Positions 9,047 through 18,195 of a stretch of DNA of 64,000 nucleotides are shown here, one piece after another. A program made the position numbers and the translations under genes. The notes beneath the pieces were generated by a model that had not been told where the DNA came from, did no database searches, and was given only the letters and a program-made list of their open reading frames with translations. Location of the stretch: contig SEAY01000013.1 of assembly GCA_004144865.1 (NCBI GenBank), positions 62,001-126,000 of the forward strand. The letters run 5' to 3'. This DNA comes from Comamonadaceae bacterium. GTDB lineage: Bacteria; Pseudomonadota; Gammaproteobacteria; Burkholderiales; Burkholderiaceae_C. Position 1 is the stretch's first letter. Every line of letters starts with the position of its first letter.

Positions 9047-9913
9047 TCAGAGCTTGCTGGCGGAGAACGTGTCGCAGGACTTCACGCTGCCGCTCTGCAT
9101 GCCCGTCATGAACCAGCGCTGGCGCTGTTCGCTGGTGCCGTGCGTGAAGCTTTCCGGCACCACGGCACGCCCGGCGGCCTGTTGCAGGGCGTCGTCGCCG
9201 ATCTTCGACGCGGCGTTCATGGCCTCCTGGATGTCGCCCTGCTCCAGGATCTGCCGCTGGTTCTGCGCGTGGTGGCCCCAGACGCCGGCGAAGCAGTCGG
9301 CCTGCAGTTCCAGCCGGACGCTCATCCCATTGGCCTGGGCGCTGTTGCCGCTGGCGCGCGCGCGCTCCACGCGCTCGGTGATCCCGAGCTGGTGCTGGAC
9401 GTGGTGACCCACCTCGTGGGCGATCACGTACGCCTGGGCGAAGTCGCCGGGCGCGCCCATCCGGTTCTTCATCGTCTCGTAGAAGCTCAGGTCGATGTAG
9501 ACCTTCTGGTCCGCGGGGCAGTAGAACGGCCCCATGGCCGCCTGTCCCGCGCCGCAGGCGGTGCGCACCGCGCCGCGGAACAGCACCAGCTTGGGCTCGA
9601 CGTAGTTCGCGCCGCCGGCGGCGAACTGCTGCTTCCACACGTCCTCGGTGTCGGCGAGCACGGTGGATACGAACTGCGCCATCCGGTCGTTCGCCGGTGG
9701 CGCCGGCGCGTTCTGCACCTGGGGCGCCGGTTCGCCCCCGCTCAGGATCCCGAGCAGCGTGAGCGGGTTCACGCCCAGGATCGCGCCGCCGATCAGCGCG
9801 ATGACGATGGTGCCGATGCCGATGGTGCCTCCGCCGATGCCGAAGCCCCCGCCGCCACCGCCGCTGCGCGCGTCCTCCACGTTCGAGGACTGCCGGTTAC
9901 CTTCCCAACGCAT
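9047..9913 (-). CDS. ypfJ: YpfJ-family neutral zinc metallopeptidase
   Basis: A 288-residue membrane-anchored putative zinc protease of the YpfJ/KPN_02809 family. The N-terminus has [14 protein letters not shown], the family's usual opening, then a glycine-rich stretch and one membrane helix (about residues 28-58). The catalytic HEVGHH lies at 166-171, followed by HQLG, with [11 protein letters not shown] supplying the further conserved acidic/His region. The substrate is unknown. The start is ATG 9913 with AGGGAG upstream; an upstream in-frame ATG at 9943 would add residues not seen in the family. It is divergent from pcp. Confidence 0.92.
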   Translation of the reverse strand: MRWEGNRQSSNVEDARSGGGGGGFGIGGGTIGIGTIVIALIGGAILGVNPLTLLGILSGGEPAPQVQNAPAPPANDRMAQFVSTVLADTEDVWKQQFAAGGANYVEPKLVLFRGAVRTACGAGQAAMGPFYCPADQKVYIDLSFYETMKNRMGAPGDFAQAYVIAHEVGHHVQHQLGITERVERARASGNSAQANGMSVRLELQADCFAGVWGHHAQNQRQILEQGDIQEAMNAASKIGDDALQQAAGRAVVPESFTHGTSEQRQRWFMTGMQSGSVKSCDTFSASKL

Positions 9914-9941
9914 GTGGTTCTCCCTGCTGTAGAGTGAACCC

Positions 9942-10610
9942 ATGCTAGACGAGATGCCCGTATCCGGACGTCAGCCGGCAACCGTATTGGTTACCGGCTT
10001 CGATCCCTTCGGGGGCAGTGCGGTCAATCCCAGCTGGGATGCCGTCCACGCCCTCCATGGCCGGGTGATCTCCGGCCACCGCGTGGTCGGCGGCGAGATC
10101 CCCACCATCTTCGGGGTGTCGCTGCACCGGCTGGCCGCGCTCATGGAAGAGCATAGGCCGAGCCTGGTGATCTGCACCGGCCAGGCGGGCGGGCGCGGCC
10201 ATGTTTCCCTGGAGCGGGTGGCGATCAACGTGAACGATGCGCGCATCGCCGACAACGCCGGCAGCAAGCCCATCGACGTGCCCATCGTGCCGGACGGTCC
10301 GGCGGCCTACTTCTCCAGCCTGCCGATCAAGGCGATGCTGCAGGCGCTGCTGGACGCCGGGGTGCGCGCCGAGGTGTCGCAGACCGCCGGCACCTTCGTG
10401 TGCAACCAGACCTTCTACGGCCTCATGCACCTGCTGGCCCAGCCGCAGTGGAGCGGCACGCGCGGCGGCCTGATCCACGTGCCGTGGCTGCCCGAGCAGG
10501 GCATGCCCTGCATGCGGCTGGACGAACTGGTGCGCGGGCTGGAGATCGCCATAGCGACGGCGCTGTCCACGCGCCACGACATCCGCAAGGAAGCGGGAGC
10601 CCTGAGCTAA
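9942..10610 (+). CDS. pcp: Pyroglutamyl-peptidase I
   Basis: A 222-residue cysteine peptidase (family C15) that removes N-terminal pyroglutamate from peptides. The catalytic triad is visible as E91 in [11 protein letters not shown]154 in [12 protein letters not shown] and H179 in [28 protein letters not shown] is the family N-terminal signature. The first methionine is at 9942 and a second possible start, MPVSG, is at 9954; either leaves the domain intact. The gene is divergent from the YpfJ-like protease with 28 bp between start codons, so the promoters must overlap. Confidence 0.94.
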   Translation: MLDEMPVSGRQPATVLVTGFDPFGGSAVNPSWDAVHALHGRVISGHRVVGGEIPTIFGVSLHRLAALMEEHRPSLVICTGQAGGRGHVSLERVAINVNDARIADNAGSKPIDVPIVPDGPAAYFSSLPIKAMLQALLDAGVRAEVSQTAGTFVCNQTFYGLMHLLAQPQWSGTRGGLIHVPWLPEQGMPCMRLDELVRGLEIAIATALSTRHDIRKEAGALS

Positions 10611-10655
10611 GGGCCTGCGCCGGCACGGACAAGGGGGCACCCCTAGAATCGGACG

Positions 10656-11507
10656 GTGTCCATCCTCAACGCCGACCTGCACTGCCACTCCGTGGTCTCC
10701 GACGGCACGCTCACGCCCGAGGCGCTGGCGGCGCGCGCGGCGGCCAACGGCGTGCACCTCTGGTCGCTCACCGACCACGACGAGATCGGCGGCCAGCACC
10801 GCGCGGCCGCGGCCGCGCGCGAGCACGGGATGCGCTACCTCACCGGCACGGAGATCTCCGTCACCTTCGCCCAGGAGACGGTGCACATCGTCGGCCTCGG
10901 CTTCGACGCCGACGACGCCGGCATGCGCCGCGGCCTGCAGGCCACGCGCGACGGGCGCGGCGAGCGGGCGCGGGAGATCGCAGCCGGCCTGGCGCAGGCC
11001 GGCATCGCCGACGCCTACGAAGGCGCGCTGCGCTACGTGGGCAACCCCGAGCTGATCTCGCGCACGCACTTCGCGCGCTTCCTGGTGGAAACCGGCACCT
11101 GCAAGGACACCGGCGAAGTGTTCCGCCGCTTCCTCGTCGAGGGCAAGCCCGGCTTCGTGCCGCACCGCTGGGCCGCGCTGAAGGATGCGGTGCAGTGGAT
11201 CACCGACGCCGGCGGCCTGGCCGTCATCGCGCACCCGGCGCGCTACCGGTTCACCGCCAACGAGGAGTACGCGCTCTTCACCGAGTTCAAGGCGCACGGC
11301 GGGCGCGGCGTGGAGGTCGTGACCGGCAGCCACACGACCGCGGAGAGCGTCCGCTACGCGGAGACGGCGCGGGAGTTCGGGCTGGCCGCGTCGCGCGGCA
11401 GCGACTTCCACAGCCCCGATGAAAGCCACACCGACCTGGGGCGCCTGCCCCACCTGCCCGGCGCGCTGACGCCGGTGTGGGAGCTGCTGGCCGACCGCAT
11501 CCTGTGA
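10656..11507 (+). CDS. rnm: PHP-domain 3',5'-nucleoside bisphosphate phosphatase / RNase AM type
   Basis: A 283-residue PHP-domain metallophosphoesterase. The metal-binding motifs are NADLHCHSVVSDGTLTPE at the N-terminus, LWSLTDHDEIGG near residue 34, and later AVIAHPARYR and ASRGSDFHSP. Close relatives (TrpH/YciV/Rnm) hydrolyse 3',5'-bisphosphonucleotides and trim 5' RNA ends; the exact substrate here is inferred. GTG start at 10656. Its stop overlaps the GTG start of the transporter gene (GTGA), which begins a five-gene tightly coupled run ending with trpS. Confidence 0.88.
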   Translation: MSILNADLHCHSVVSDGTLTPEALAARAAANGVHLWSLTDHDEIGGQHRAAAAAREHGMRYLTGTEISVTFAQETVHIVGLGFDADDAGMRRGLQATRDGRGERAREIAAGLAQAGIADAYEGALRYVGNPELISRTHFARFLVETGTCKDTGEVFRRFLVEGKPGFVPHRWAALKDAVQWITDAGGLAVIAHPARYRFTANEEYALFTEFKAHGGRGVEVVTGSHTTAESVRYAETAREFGLAASRGSDFHSPDESHTDLGRLPHLPGALTPVWELLADRIL

Positions 11508-12403
11508 GCGGTCGCGCGTCGAGGCACGTCCGGCCGCACGCCCTCGCCGGCATCGGCCTGGTGGTCGCCGCCAGCGCCTGCTTCGCCGCCCTGGACACCA
11601 CCACCAAGTACGTGAGCACCGCGGTTCCGCTGCTCATGGCGCTGTGGTTCCGCTATTTCTTCCAGGCGGTGGCCACGACGGCCGTGGTGCTGCCCACCCG
11701 CGGCTGGCGCATCTGGCGCACGCGCCACCTCGCCTGGCACCTGGTGCGCGGGCTGCTGCTGCTCACGAGCAGCCTGCTGGCCTTCGCCAGCCTGCGCTAC
11801 ATGCCGGTGGGCGAATTCACGGCCATCGTCATGATCACGCCGCTGGCCATCACGCTGCTGGCGGCCACGGTGCTGAAGGAGCACGTTTCGCTGCTGCGCT
11901 GGACGCTGGTGGCCGGCGGCTTCGCGGGCACGCTGCTGATCATCCGGCCCGGCGGCAGCGCCTTCGGCTGGAGCAGCCTGCTGCCCCTGCTGCTGGTGGC
12001 CAGCAACTCTGCCTTCCAGGTGCTCACCAGCAAGCTCGCGCGCACCGAGGACCCGGTGGCCATGCACCTCTACACGGGCTGGACGGGCACGTTGCTGTCG
12101 GGCCTGGCCCTGCCGTTCGTCTGGACGACGCTGCAAGATCCTTGGCTGTGGGCCGGCCTGTGCTTCATGGGCCTGACGGCGACCGTCGGCCACTTCATGC
12201 TGATCCTGGCCTACTACCGGGCCCCGGCGGCGACGCTCACGCCCTATCTCTACAGCCAGATCGGCTTCGCCATGCTGGGCGGGCTCATCGTGTTTTCGCA
12301 CGTGCCCGACAACCTGTCCCTGGCGGGTATCGGCATGATTGCGGTCTGCGGCGCCGCCGGCGCATGGCTCACCGTGCGCGAGCGACGCGACGCCGCAGCC
12401 TGA
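11504..12403 (+). CDS. EamA/DMT-superfamily transporter
   Basis: A 299-residue membrane protein with about ten hydrophobic helices in two EamA repeats, typical of drug/metabolite transporters. Examples are LAGIGLVVAASACFAALDTT at the N-terminus, FTAIVMITPLAITLLAATVL near the end of repeat one and YLYSQIGFAMLGGLIVFSHVP in repeat two. The substrate cannot be told. GTG start at 11504, overlapping the stop of the PHP gene by four bases; yciO begins 2 bp after its stop. Co-transcription with the flanking genes is very likely, though a functional link is unclear. Confidence 0.9.
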   Translation: MSGRASRHVRPHALAGIGLVVAASACFAALDTTTKYVSTAVPLLMALWFRYFFQAVATTAVVLPTRGWRIWRTRHLAWHLVRGLLLLTSSLLAFASLRYMPVGEFTAIVMITPLAITLLAATVLKEHVSLLRWTLVAGGFAGTLLIIRPGGSAFGWSSLLPLLLVASNSAFQVLTSKLARTEDPVAMHLYTGWTGTLLSGLALPFVWTTLQDPWLWAGLCFMGLTATVGHFMLILAYYRAPAATLTPYLYSQIGFAMLGGLIVFSHVPDNLSLAGIGMIAVCGAAGAWLTVRERRDAAA

Positions 12404-12405
12404 AG

Positions 12406-13041
12406 ATGGCCCAATACTTCGAAGTTCATCCGGAGAATCCGCAGCCGCGGCTGCTGAAGCAGGCCGCCGCCATCCTGGAAAACGGGGGCGTCGCCGCGGT
12501 GCCGACGGACTCCAGCTACGCGCTGGCCTGCCACCTCGACGACAAGTCGGCGGCGGATCGGATGCGCCAGATCCGGCGGGTGGACGAGAAGCACCACTTC
12601 ACGCTGCTGTGCCGGGACCTGAGCGAACTGGCGAACTACGCGCGTGTGGACAACCGGCAATACCGCCTGCTGAAGTCGGTGACGCCGGGGCCCTTCACGT
12701 TCATCCTCGACGCCACGCGCGAAGTGCCGCGCCGCGTGAGCCACCCGCAGCGCAAGACGATCGGGCTGCGCGTGCCGGACCACCGCGCGCTGCAGGCGCT
12801 GCTGGAGATGCACGGGGCGCCGCTGCTCGCCACCACGCTGATCGACCCGCAGCAGCACGATGCGCTGAACGAGCCGGAGGAGATCCGGCGCCGCTTCGAG
12901 AAGCTGCTGGATGCGGTGATCGGCGCCGGCCCCTGCCCCGACCAGCCCACGACGGTGGTGGACCTCACGCCCATGGGCACCGGCGGCGATCCCGTGCTGG
13001 TGCGCGCAGGCCGCGGCGACGCCTCGCTGCTGGGCCTCTGA
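12406..13041 (+). CDS. yciO: YciO/Sua5/YrdC family protein (L-threonylcarbamoyladenylate synthase type)
   Basis: A 211-residue single-domain YrdC-fold protein. It shows GGVAAVPTDSSYALACHL, RRVDEKHHFTLLCRDL, TPGPFTFILDAT and KTIGLRVPDH, the order typical of the family. The starting MAQYFEVHPENPQPR matches E. coli YciO (MSQFFYIHPDNPQQR) rather than TsaC, so YciO is preferred. TsaC/Sua5 make threonylcarbamoyl-AMP for tRNA t6A; the physiological role of YciO is less certain. It begins 2 bp after the EamA gene and is followed after 12 bp by the site-2 protease. Confidence 0.88.
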   Translation: MAQYFEVHPENPQPRLLKQAAAILENGGVAAVPTDSSYALACHLDDKSAADRMRQIRRVDEKHHFTLLCRDLSELANYARVDNRQYRLLKSVTPGPFTFILDATREVPRRVSHPQRKTIGLRVPDHRALQALLEMHGAPLLATTLIDPQQHDALNEPEEIRRRFEKLLDAVIGAGPCPDQPTTVVDLTPMGTGGDPVLVRAGRGDASLLGL

Positions 13042-13053
13042 GACAATGCCCGG

Positions 13054-13725
13054 GTGGACTTCAACAACCTGATCCAGACCGTCCTGATCTACGCGCTGCC
13101 GGTGCTCTTCGCGATCACCGTGCACGAGGCGGCCCACGGCTACGTGGCGCGCTACCTGGGGGACAACACGGCCTACATGCTGGGACGCGTCACCCTCAAC
13201 CCGCTCAAGCACATCGACCCCATAGGCACCGTCCTGATGCCGCTGATGCTGTATTTCGCCACCTCGGGGACCTTCCTCTTCGGGTATGCGAAGCCCGTGC
13301 CCGTGAACTTCCACCACCTGCGCCGCCCCAAGCGCGACATGGTGTGGGTGGCGCTCGCCGGCCCCGGCTCCAACATCATCCAGGCGCTGCTGTGGGCCAT
13401 CGGCTTCACCGTGCTGCGCGGCATGGACGTGGAGGAGCCCTTCTTCCTCCTCATGTGCATGGCGGGCGTGCTGACCAACCTGGTGATGGCCGCCTTCAAC
13501 CTGTTCCCGCTGCCGCCGCTGGACGGCGGGCGCATCCTGGTGGGGCTGCTGCCGGCGCGCCAGGCCTATGCGGTCAGCCGCATCGAGCCCTGGGGCTTCT
13601 TCATCGTGCTGGGCCTCGTGCTGCTCGGCGTCGTCGGCACGTACTGGCTGCTGCCGCTGATCCAGTTCGGCTACGCCACGCTCGATTTCCTCAACCTCTC
13701 GACCCCGTTCCCGCGCATCCGATGA
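13054..13725 (+). CDS. Site-2 protease family (M50) membrane metalloprotease
   Basis: A 223-residue polytopic zinc metalloprotease-like protein. HEAAH (in AITVHEAAHGYVA, about residue 24) provides two zinc ligands, and NLFPLPPLDGGRIL (about 148-162) provides the second conserved motif with its aspartate. About five hydrophobic segments are present. It belongs to the compact group III/SpoIVFB-like proteins annotated as site-2 protease family; the substrate is unknown. GTG start at 13054. Its stop overlaps the ATG of trpS as ATGA, as often seen in betaproteobacteria where this gene precedes trpS. Confidence 0.9.
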   Translation: MDFNNLIQTVLIYALPVLFAITVHEAAHGYVARYLGDNTAYMLGRVTLNPLKHIDPIGTVLMPLMLYFATSGTFLFGYAKPVPVNFHHLRRPKRDMVWVALAGPGSNIIQALLWAIGFTVLRGMDVEEPFFLLMCMAGVLTNLVMAAFNLFPLPPLDGGRILVGLLPARQAYAVSRIEPWGFFIVLGLVLLGVVGTYWLLPLIQFGYATLDFLNLSTPFPRIR

Positions 13726-15014
13726 GCCAAGTCGTCCGCTACCTCACCGGCATCACCACCACCGGCACGCCGCACCTGGGCAACTACGTGGGCGCGATCC
13801 GCCCCACGGTCCAGGCCAGCCGCCTGGCCGGCACCGAGAACTTCTACTTCCTGGCCGACTACCACGCGCTGATCAAGTGCGACGAGCCGGCGCGCATCCA
13901 GCGCTCCACGCTGGAGATCGCCGCCTGCTGGCTGGCCTGCGGGCTGGACTGGGAGAAGGTGTTCTTCTACCGCCAGTCCGACATCCCCGAGATCCCCGAA
14001 CTCACCTGGCTGCTCACCTGCGTGACGGGCAAGGGCGTGTTGAATCGGGCGCATGCCTACAAGGCGCAGGTGGACAAGAACAACGCCGCGGGCGTGGACG
14101 TCGACACCGATGTCACGGCGGGCCTGTTCATGTATCCGGTGCTCATGGGCGCCGACATCCTGATGTTCAAGGCCCACCGCGTGCCGGTGGGGCGCGACCA
14201 GATCCAGCACATCGAGATGGCGCGCGACATGGCGCAGAGCTTCAACCACCTGTATGGCGAGCATTTGGTGCTGCCCGAGGCGCAGGTGGACGAATCGGTG
14301 GCCCTGCTGCCGGGCCTGGACGGCCGCAAGATGAGCAAGAGCTACGACAACGTGATCGGGCTCTTCGCGCCGCGCGAGCAGGTGCGCAAGCAGATCTTCT
14401 CGATCGTGACGGACTCTCGCGCGCCCGGCGAGCCCAAGGAAGTGGAAGGCTCCGCCCTGTTCCAGATCTACCAGGCCTTCGCCGCGCCGCAGGAGACGGA
14501 GAAGCTGCGCCAGGCGTACGCCGAGGGCATCTCCTGGGCCGCCGCCAAACAAGTGCTGTTCGAGCGCATCGACCGCGAGATCGCGCCCATGCGCGAGCGC
14601 TACGAGCACCTGGTGAGCCACCCGGCGGAGCTGGAGGAGATCCTGCAGGCCGGCGCCGCGAAGGCGCGCACGCGCGCCACGCCACTGATGCGCGAGCTGC
14701 GCCAGGCCGTCGGACTGCGCAACCTGGCCACGGCCGCCGGCGCGGCAAAGAAGGACAAGGCCAAGGCGGCCCTGCCCAGCTTCAAGCAGTACCGCGAGGC
14801 GGACGGCCTCTTCTATTTCAAGTTCGTCGACGCCCAAGGCAAGCTGCTGCTGCAAAGCGCCGGCTTCGGCTCGCCCAAGGAGGCGGGACAGTTCATCGCC
14901 GCGCTGAAGCAGGCCCAGGCCCTGCCTGACGGCGACCGGGCCCTGCCCGCGGAAGGTGTTTCGGGCGAGCAGGTGCGTGCCGCGCTAAAGGCTCTCGCCG
15001 AGAGCGGGAACTAA
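13722..15014 (+). CDS. trpS: Tryptophanyl-tRNA synthetase with C-terminal extension
   Basis: Class I aminoacyl-tRNA synthetase charging tRNA-Trp. The HIGH-type motif is TPHLGNYVG (residues 16-24), and KMSKS starts at residue 203 in DGRKMSKSYDN. The 430-residue length exceeds the roughly 330 of E. coli TrpS. The extra C-terminus (about 345-430) contains YREADGLFYFKFVDAQGK and GFGSPKEAGQFI, which resembles a single YegP/DUF1508-like repeat; its role is unknown. The ATG overlaps the upstream protease stop (ATGA). It is the last gene of the run beginning at the PHP phosphatase. Confidence 0.95.
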   Translation: MSQVVRYLTGITTTGTPHLGNYVGAIRPTVQASRLAGTENFYFLADYHALIKCDEPARIQRSTLEIAACWLACGLDWEKVFFYRQSDIPEIPELTWLLTCVTGKGVLNRAHAYKAQVDKNNAAGVDVDTDVTAGLFMYPVLMGADILMFKAHRVPVGRDQIQHIEMARDMAQSFNHLYGEHLVLPEAQVDESVALLPGLDGRKMSKSYDNVIGLFAPREQVRKQIFSIVTDSRAPGEPKEVEGSALFQIYQAFAAPQETEKLRQAYAEGISWAAAKQVLFERIDREIAPMRERYEHLVSHPAELEEILQAGAAKARTRATPLMRELRQAVGLRNLATAAGAAKKDKAKAALPSFKQYREADGLFYFKFVDAQGKLLLQSAGFGSPKEAGQFIAALKQAQALPDGDRALPAEGVSGEQVRAALKALAESGN

Positions 15015-15061
15015 TGAGTTAGTACGGACTTCTGCATGGTTGAAGCGGTATCCTTGTCAGC

Positions 15062-15685
15062 TTGACCGAAGCAAAACCCTTGTCCAAACCCATGACTCTC
15101 TATGTCATCGACGACCATCCGCTGATGCGGGAGGCCGTCGTGATGCTCCTTCGCCGCATGCGGCCCGGCGCCAACGTCGTCGAACTCGACCGCCTGGGCG
15201 GCGTCGAGGCAGCCGCGCGCCAGCATGGCAACCCGGACCTGATCACGCTCGACCTGAAGCTGCCGGACACCACCGGCACCTCCGGGGTCCACGAACTGAA
15301 GAAGCGCTTCCCGGAAACCCCGCTGGCGGTACTCTCCGCCTCCCCCGCCGCGGATGCCGAGGAGCAGTGCATCGAAGCCGGCGCCGACATCTACATCGAG
15401 AAATCCTCCGGCGGCCAGGAGATCGGCAACGCCCTGCGCGCCCTGCTCTCCGCCGACGGCCAGTTCGAGGAGCTCGCACCCAGCGACAGCAAGCTGTCCA
15501 AGCGCCAGAAGCAGCTGATCGTGATGCTCGATCGCGGGCTGTCCAACCGCGAGATCGCCGACGAACTCGGGATCAGCGAGCACACGGTGAAGGTGCACCT
15601 GTGGCGCCTGTTCCGCCGCCTGGGCGTGAAGAGCCGCACGCAGACGATCCACTTCGCGCGCACGCACGGGTTGCTGGTTTCGTAA
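15062..15685 (+). CDS. LuxR/NarL-family response regulator
   Basis: A 207-residue response regulator. The receiver domain has VIDDHPLMREA (acidic pair), the phosphoacceptor aspartate in LITLDLKLPDTTG, and lysine in IYIEKSSGGQE. A LuxR-type HTH lies at about 150-205: LSKRQKQLIVMLDRGLSNRE then ADELGISEHTVKVHLWRL. The start is uncertain: TTG 15062 gives 207 residues and ATG 15092 gives 197; neither has a strong Shine-Dalgarno. It converges on the histidine kinase at 15755-17167, which is the likely partner, though this is inferred only from adjacency. Confidence 0.9.
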   Translation: MTEAKPLSKPMTLYVIDDHPLMREAVVMLLRRMRPGANVVELDRLGGVEAAARQHGNPDLITLDLKLPDTTGTSGVHELKKRFPETPLAVLSASPAADAEEQCIEAGADIYIEKSSGGQEIGNALRALLSADGQFEELAPSDSKLSKRQKQLIVMLDRGLSNREIADELGISEHTVKVHLWRLFRRLGVKSRTQTIHFARTHGLLVS

Positions 15686-15698
15686 GGCTTCGCGCTTT

Positions 15699-15724
15699 GC
15701 TGGGGTCGCTCGCGCGAACCCAGC
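15699..15724. terminator. Hairpin between convergent regulator and kinase genes
   Basis: GCTGGGGTCGC (15699-15709) and GCGAACCCAGC (15714-15724) pair over 11 positions with one mismatch and a TCGC loop. The location between two convergent stop codons (15685 and 15755) fits a bidirectional terminator, although neither side has a T-run. It also resembles a widely repeated intergenic palindrome (GGGTTCGC...GCGAACCC) of this group. Confidence 0.5.
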
Positions 15725-15754
15725 CTACGAAGTCCACGCGACCCCGCAGCCCGC

Positions 15755-17167
15755 CTACGGCCGAACCATCTGCGCCACCGACGCGACGGCCCGCTCCGCG
15801 GCGCCCCTCGGATCTGTCGGCAGCAGCAGCAGCCGGAACACCGTGCCGCGCCCGACCCGCGACGACAGCGTCAGCGGGTGCCCCAGGATGTGCGTGAGCC
15901 GGCCCACGATGTAGAGCCCCAGGCCGAAGCCCTCCTCCGTGCCGCCATGGGTGGGCACCTTGTAGAACTCCCGGAAGATTTCCCGCTGGTGCATGGGCGC
16001 GATGCCGGCGCCGGTGTCCCACAGCTCGATGCGCAGGCCCTGGCGCGTGGGGCGCGAGGCGAGCAGGATGCCGCCCCTCTGCGTGTAGCGCACCGCGTTG
16101 GAGATCAGGTTGCCCACGATCCGTTGCAGCAGGATGGGATCCGACACCGCCGTGCCCGGGCCGGTGCGCAGGCGGAACTCCAGCCCCTTGGCCTCGCACA
16201 GCGGCCGGTACTGCAGCTCCAGCTCCTGCAGCAGGCGGGAGACGTCCACCTCGTCGACGTTGAGGCGGATCTTGCCGGAGTCGAGGCGCGCGAGGTCGAA
16301 CAGGGAATCGAACAGCCGGTTGACCGCCTTGGTCGATTCGACGATCTTGGGCGCGAGTTCGTGCACCAGTTCGGGTTCGCTTCCCAGCCAGTCGGCATAG
16401 AGGCCCAGGGCGTGCACCGGCTGGCGGATGTCGTGCGCCGCGCTCGCGAGGAAGCGGTTCTTGATCTCCACGGCGTCCAGCGCCGCCTGGGTCTGGCGGG
16501 TGAGCGACTCGATCAGCTGCGTATTGCGGAACTGCAGCTCGTAATTGCGCCTGTGCGTGGCGTGCAGGCGCTCGCCGGCGTGGCGCAGCACCTGCCACAG
16601 CGTCAGCAGCAGGGCGACCAGCCACCAGTGGTACGACGGTCCCTGCAGGCGCAGCTCCACCACCATGCGCCAGGCGATCACCGCCAGCGCCGTGGCCGCG
16701 AAGGTGTCCAGGTACGCCCGCATGGTGGCGCGCTGGCTGGAAAGGCTGTTGATCGAGAACATCGCCAGGCCCGCCATGGCCAACCAGCAGACGAACTGGT
16801 CGGCCAGCGAGGCGCGGTCGAAATAGAGCATCGTGGTGAGGCCCCACGCCAGCGCGGAGAACGGCCACAGCAGGCGGTGCCGGCGGAAGAAGGCCAGGTG
16901 TTCGTCGGTCCCCTGGTGCTGCACGTGGTGCTCGTAGCGATGCAGCAGGGTCTGGCGCCAGCCGGCGGCGGCGAACAGGAGCGCCAGCCAGAGCGCCAGC
17001 AGCGCCGGCGGTGCGTTGTCCCACAGCACGCCGACGATGATCGCCACGAGCAGGAACCCGACCCACTGCGAGTGGCGCTGGGTCCGCATCAGGCTGCGAA
17101 CCAGTTCCCCCTCCACCCATTGCGATTCGGCCGATGGCGAGGGCGCCGGCAGCTGCTCCGATTTCAT
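15755..17167 (-). CDS. Membrane sensor histidine kinase
   Basis: A 470-residue two-component kinase. The N-terminal half has about six to seven hydrophobic segments (residues 35-195) without a large periplasmic domain, pointing to intramembrane or membrane-associated sensing. A short coiled stretch leads to the HisKA domain with phosphoacceptor H245 in ASAAHDIRQPVHALG. The HATPase domain shows the N-box VGNLISNAVRYTQRGG, the G1 box WDTGAGI and G2 GFGLGLYIVGRL. HDIRQP variants are typical of kinases paired with LuxR-type regulators, consistent with the convergent regulator at 15062-15685. Confidence 0.92.
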   Translation of the reverse strand: MKSEQLPAPSPSAESQWVEGELVRSLMRTQRHSQWVGFLLVAIIVGVLWDNAPPALLALWLALLFAAAGWRQTLLHRYEHHVQHQGTDEHLAFFRRHRLLWPFSALAWGLTTMLYFDRASLADQFVCWLAMAGLAMFSINSLSSQRATMRAYLDTFAATALAVIAWRMVVELRLQGPSYHWWLVALLLTLWQVLRHAGERLHATHRRNYELQFRNTQLIESLTRQTQAALDAVEIKNRFLASAAHDIRQPVHALGLYADWLGSEPELVHELAPKIVESTKAVNRLFDSLFDLARLDSGKIRLNVDEVDVSRLLQELELQYRPLCEAKGLEFRLRTGPGTAVSDPILLQRIVGNLISNAVRYTQRGGILLASRPTRQGLRIELWDTGAGIAPMHQREIFREFYKVPTHGGTEEGFGLGLYIVGRLTHILGHPLTLSSRVGRGTVFRLLLLPTDPRGAAERAVASVAQMVRP

Positions 17168-17376
17168 GCGGCGAGTCTAGAACACCCTTCCTGCACGCCC
17201 CGAAAGCGGGAAGGACGTAACCGACAAAGCTATGGGCATCGTCCTACATCTGGCCGGTCCAAACACCAACAGACTCTGCCGTTGCGTTGACCTGACGCCA
17301 CCGAGCCGGCAGCGCACACCCTGGACACCGGGCCCCCCTGCCCCTCTGTTCGCAGACCAACCTAGACGAGGACCCC

Positions 17377-17610
17377 ATGGATTCCCAAACCGCCCACGAC
17401 ACCGACAACGTCAAGCCCGCACCCAAGAAGTCCCTGCGCGGTTTCGCCGCCATGGACCCGCAGCGCCAGCGCGAGATCGCCAGCCTGGGTGGACGCGCCG
17501 CGCACCAGAGCGGCCATGCGCACGAGTTCACCAGCGAGGAAGCCCGCGCCGCCGGCAAGAAGCGCCACGCGCGCGCCGCGGCCGCCTCCAGCGAAGCTCC
17601 CCGCGCCTGA
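17377..17610 (+). CDS. KGG-motif general stress protein
   Basis: A 77-residue hydrophilic, basic and alanine-rich protein. It carries the glycine-rich KGG/GsiB-type repeat twice in degenerate form: RGFAAMDPQRQREIASLGGR and SGHAHEFTSEEARAAGKK. Such proteins are conidiation- or stress-induced and usually disordered; a protective role is suspected. It opens a run of same-strand small genes that includes Ku, suggesting a stationary-phase or stress regulon. The 209-bp gap upstream, shared with the divergent histidine kinase, shows no promoter I can call. Confidence 0.88.
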   Translation: MDSQTAHDTDNVKPAPKKSLRGFAAMDPQRQREIASLGGRAAHQSGHAHEFTSEEARAAGKKRHARAAAASSEAPRA

Positions 17611-17695
17611 TCCCCGCCGCGCGTAGGACGAAGCGGTCGGCCCTTGGGCCGGCGGGCTGACAGGCCCGCTCCTGGCCCAGCCCTAGGATGGCGTC

Positions 17696-18091
17696 ATGCC
17701 ATCCCGCCAGGACGCTCCGCCCGCGCACGAAACGGATTCCCCCACGCCGGCGCAAGCGCAAGCTTCGCCGGCGTCGTCCTTGGCGGAAGCCGCTCTCCCG
17801 ACCAGCGCCGCGCGCCAGCAGGCGCTGCGCCTGGCCGAGGCGAGCCGTGCCCTATGGGTGGCGACGCTGTCCCTCATGACGGCGTTCATGCAGACGCCCG
17901 CGCCCGCCCACCGCTATCTCCTGGCCCGCCGCATCTCGCGCAACTTCGACACGCTGTCGCACCAGGAGTGCTTCGACTCCGGCTGCCGCGGCAGTTTCGA
18001 GCGGCTGTCGCGCCGGTGGCAGGCGCAGTCCGAACGGTTCGCGCCGGACAGCCCGCGGCCAGCCGCCGGCCTGCGGCGACTGTTCTCCTGA
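17696..18091 (+). CDS. Hypothetical protein
   Basis: A 131-residue protein of unknown family. Residues 1-40 are Pro/Ala-rich and probably disordered. The C-terminal part (about 40-131) is helical and basic, with two cysteines close together in HQECFDSGCRGSF and conserved-looking aromatic and arginine residues (RLSRRWQAQSERF). No signal peptide. It lies between the KGG stress gene and Ku on the same strand, so a stress-linked role is possible but unproven. Confidence 0.65.
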   Translation: MPSRQDAPPAHETDSPTPAQAQASPASSLAEAALPTSAARQQALRLAEASRALWVATLSLMTAFMQTPAPAHRYLLARRISRNFDTLSHQECFDSGCRGSFERLSRRWQAQSERFAPDSPRPAAGLRRLFS

Positions 18092-18195
18092 GCGCGCCGC
18101 GCCACTGAGGGCGCGCACCTACAGGACGCACGGCGGGCGTCCGACAAGGCACTGCCGTGCAGGTCCACACACTGCGGGAAACATCTGGAAGCACG

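Noticed and set aside
6947-9937. 996-codon open frame crossing apaH, rhlE and the YpfJ-like gene
   Set aside because: It crosses three unrelated genes in the wrong frame or strand and has no recognisable domain.
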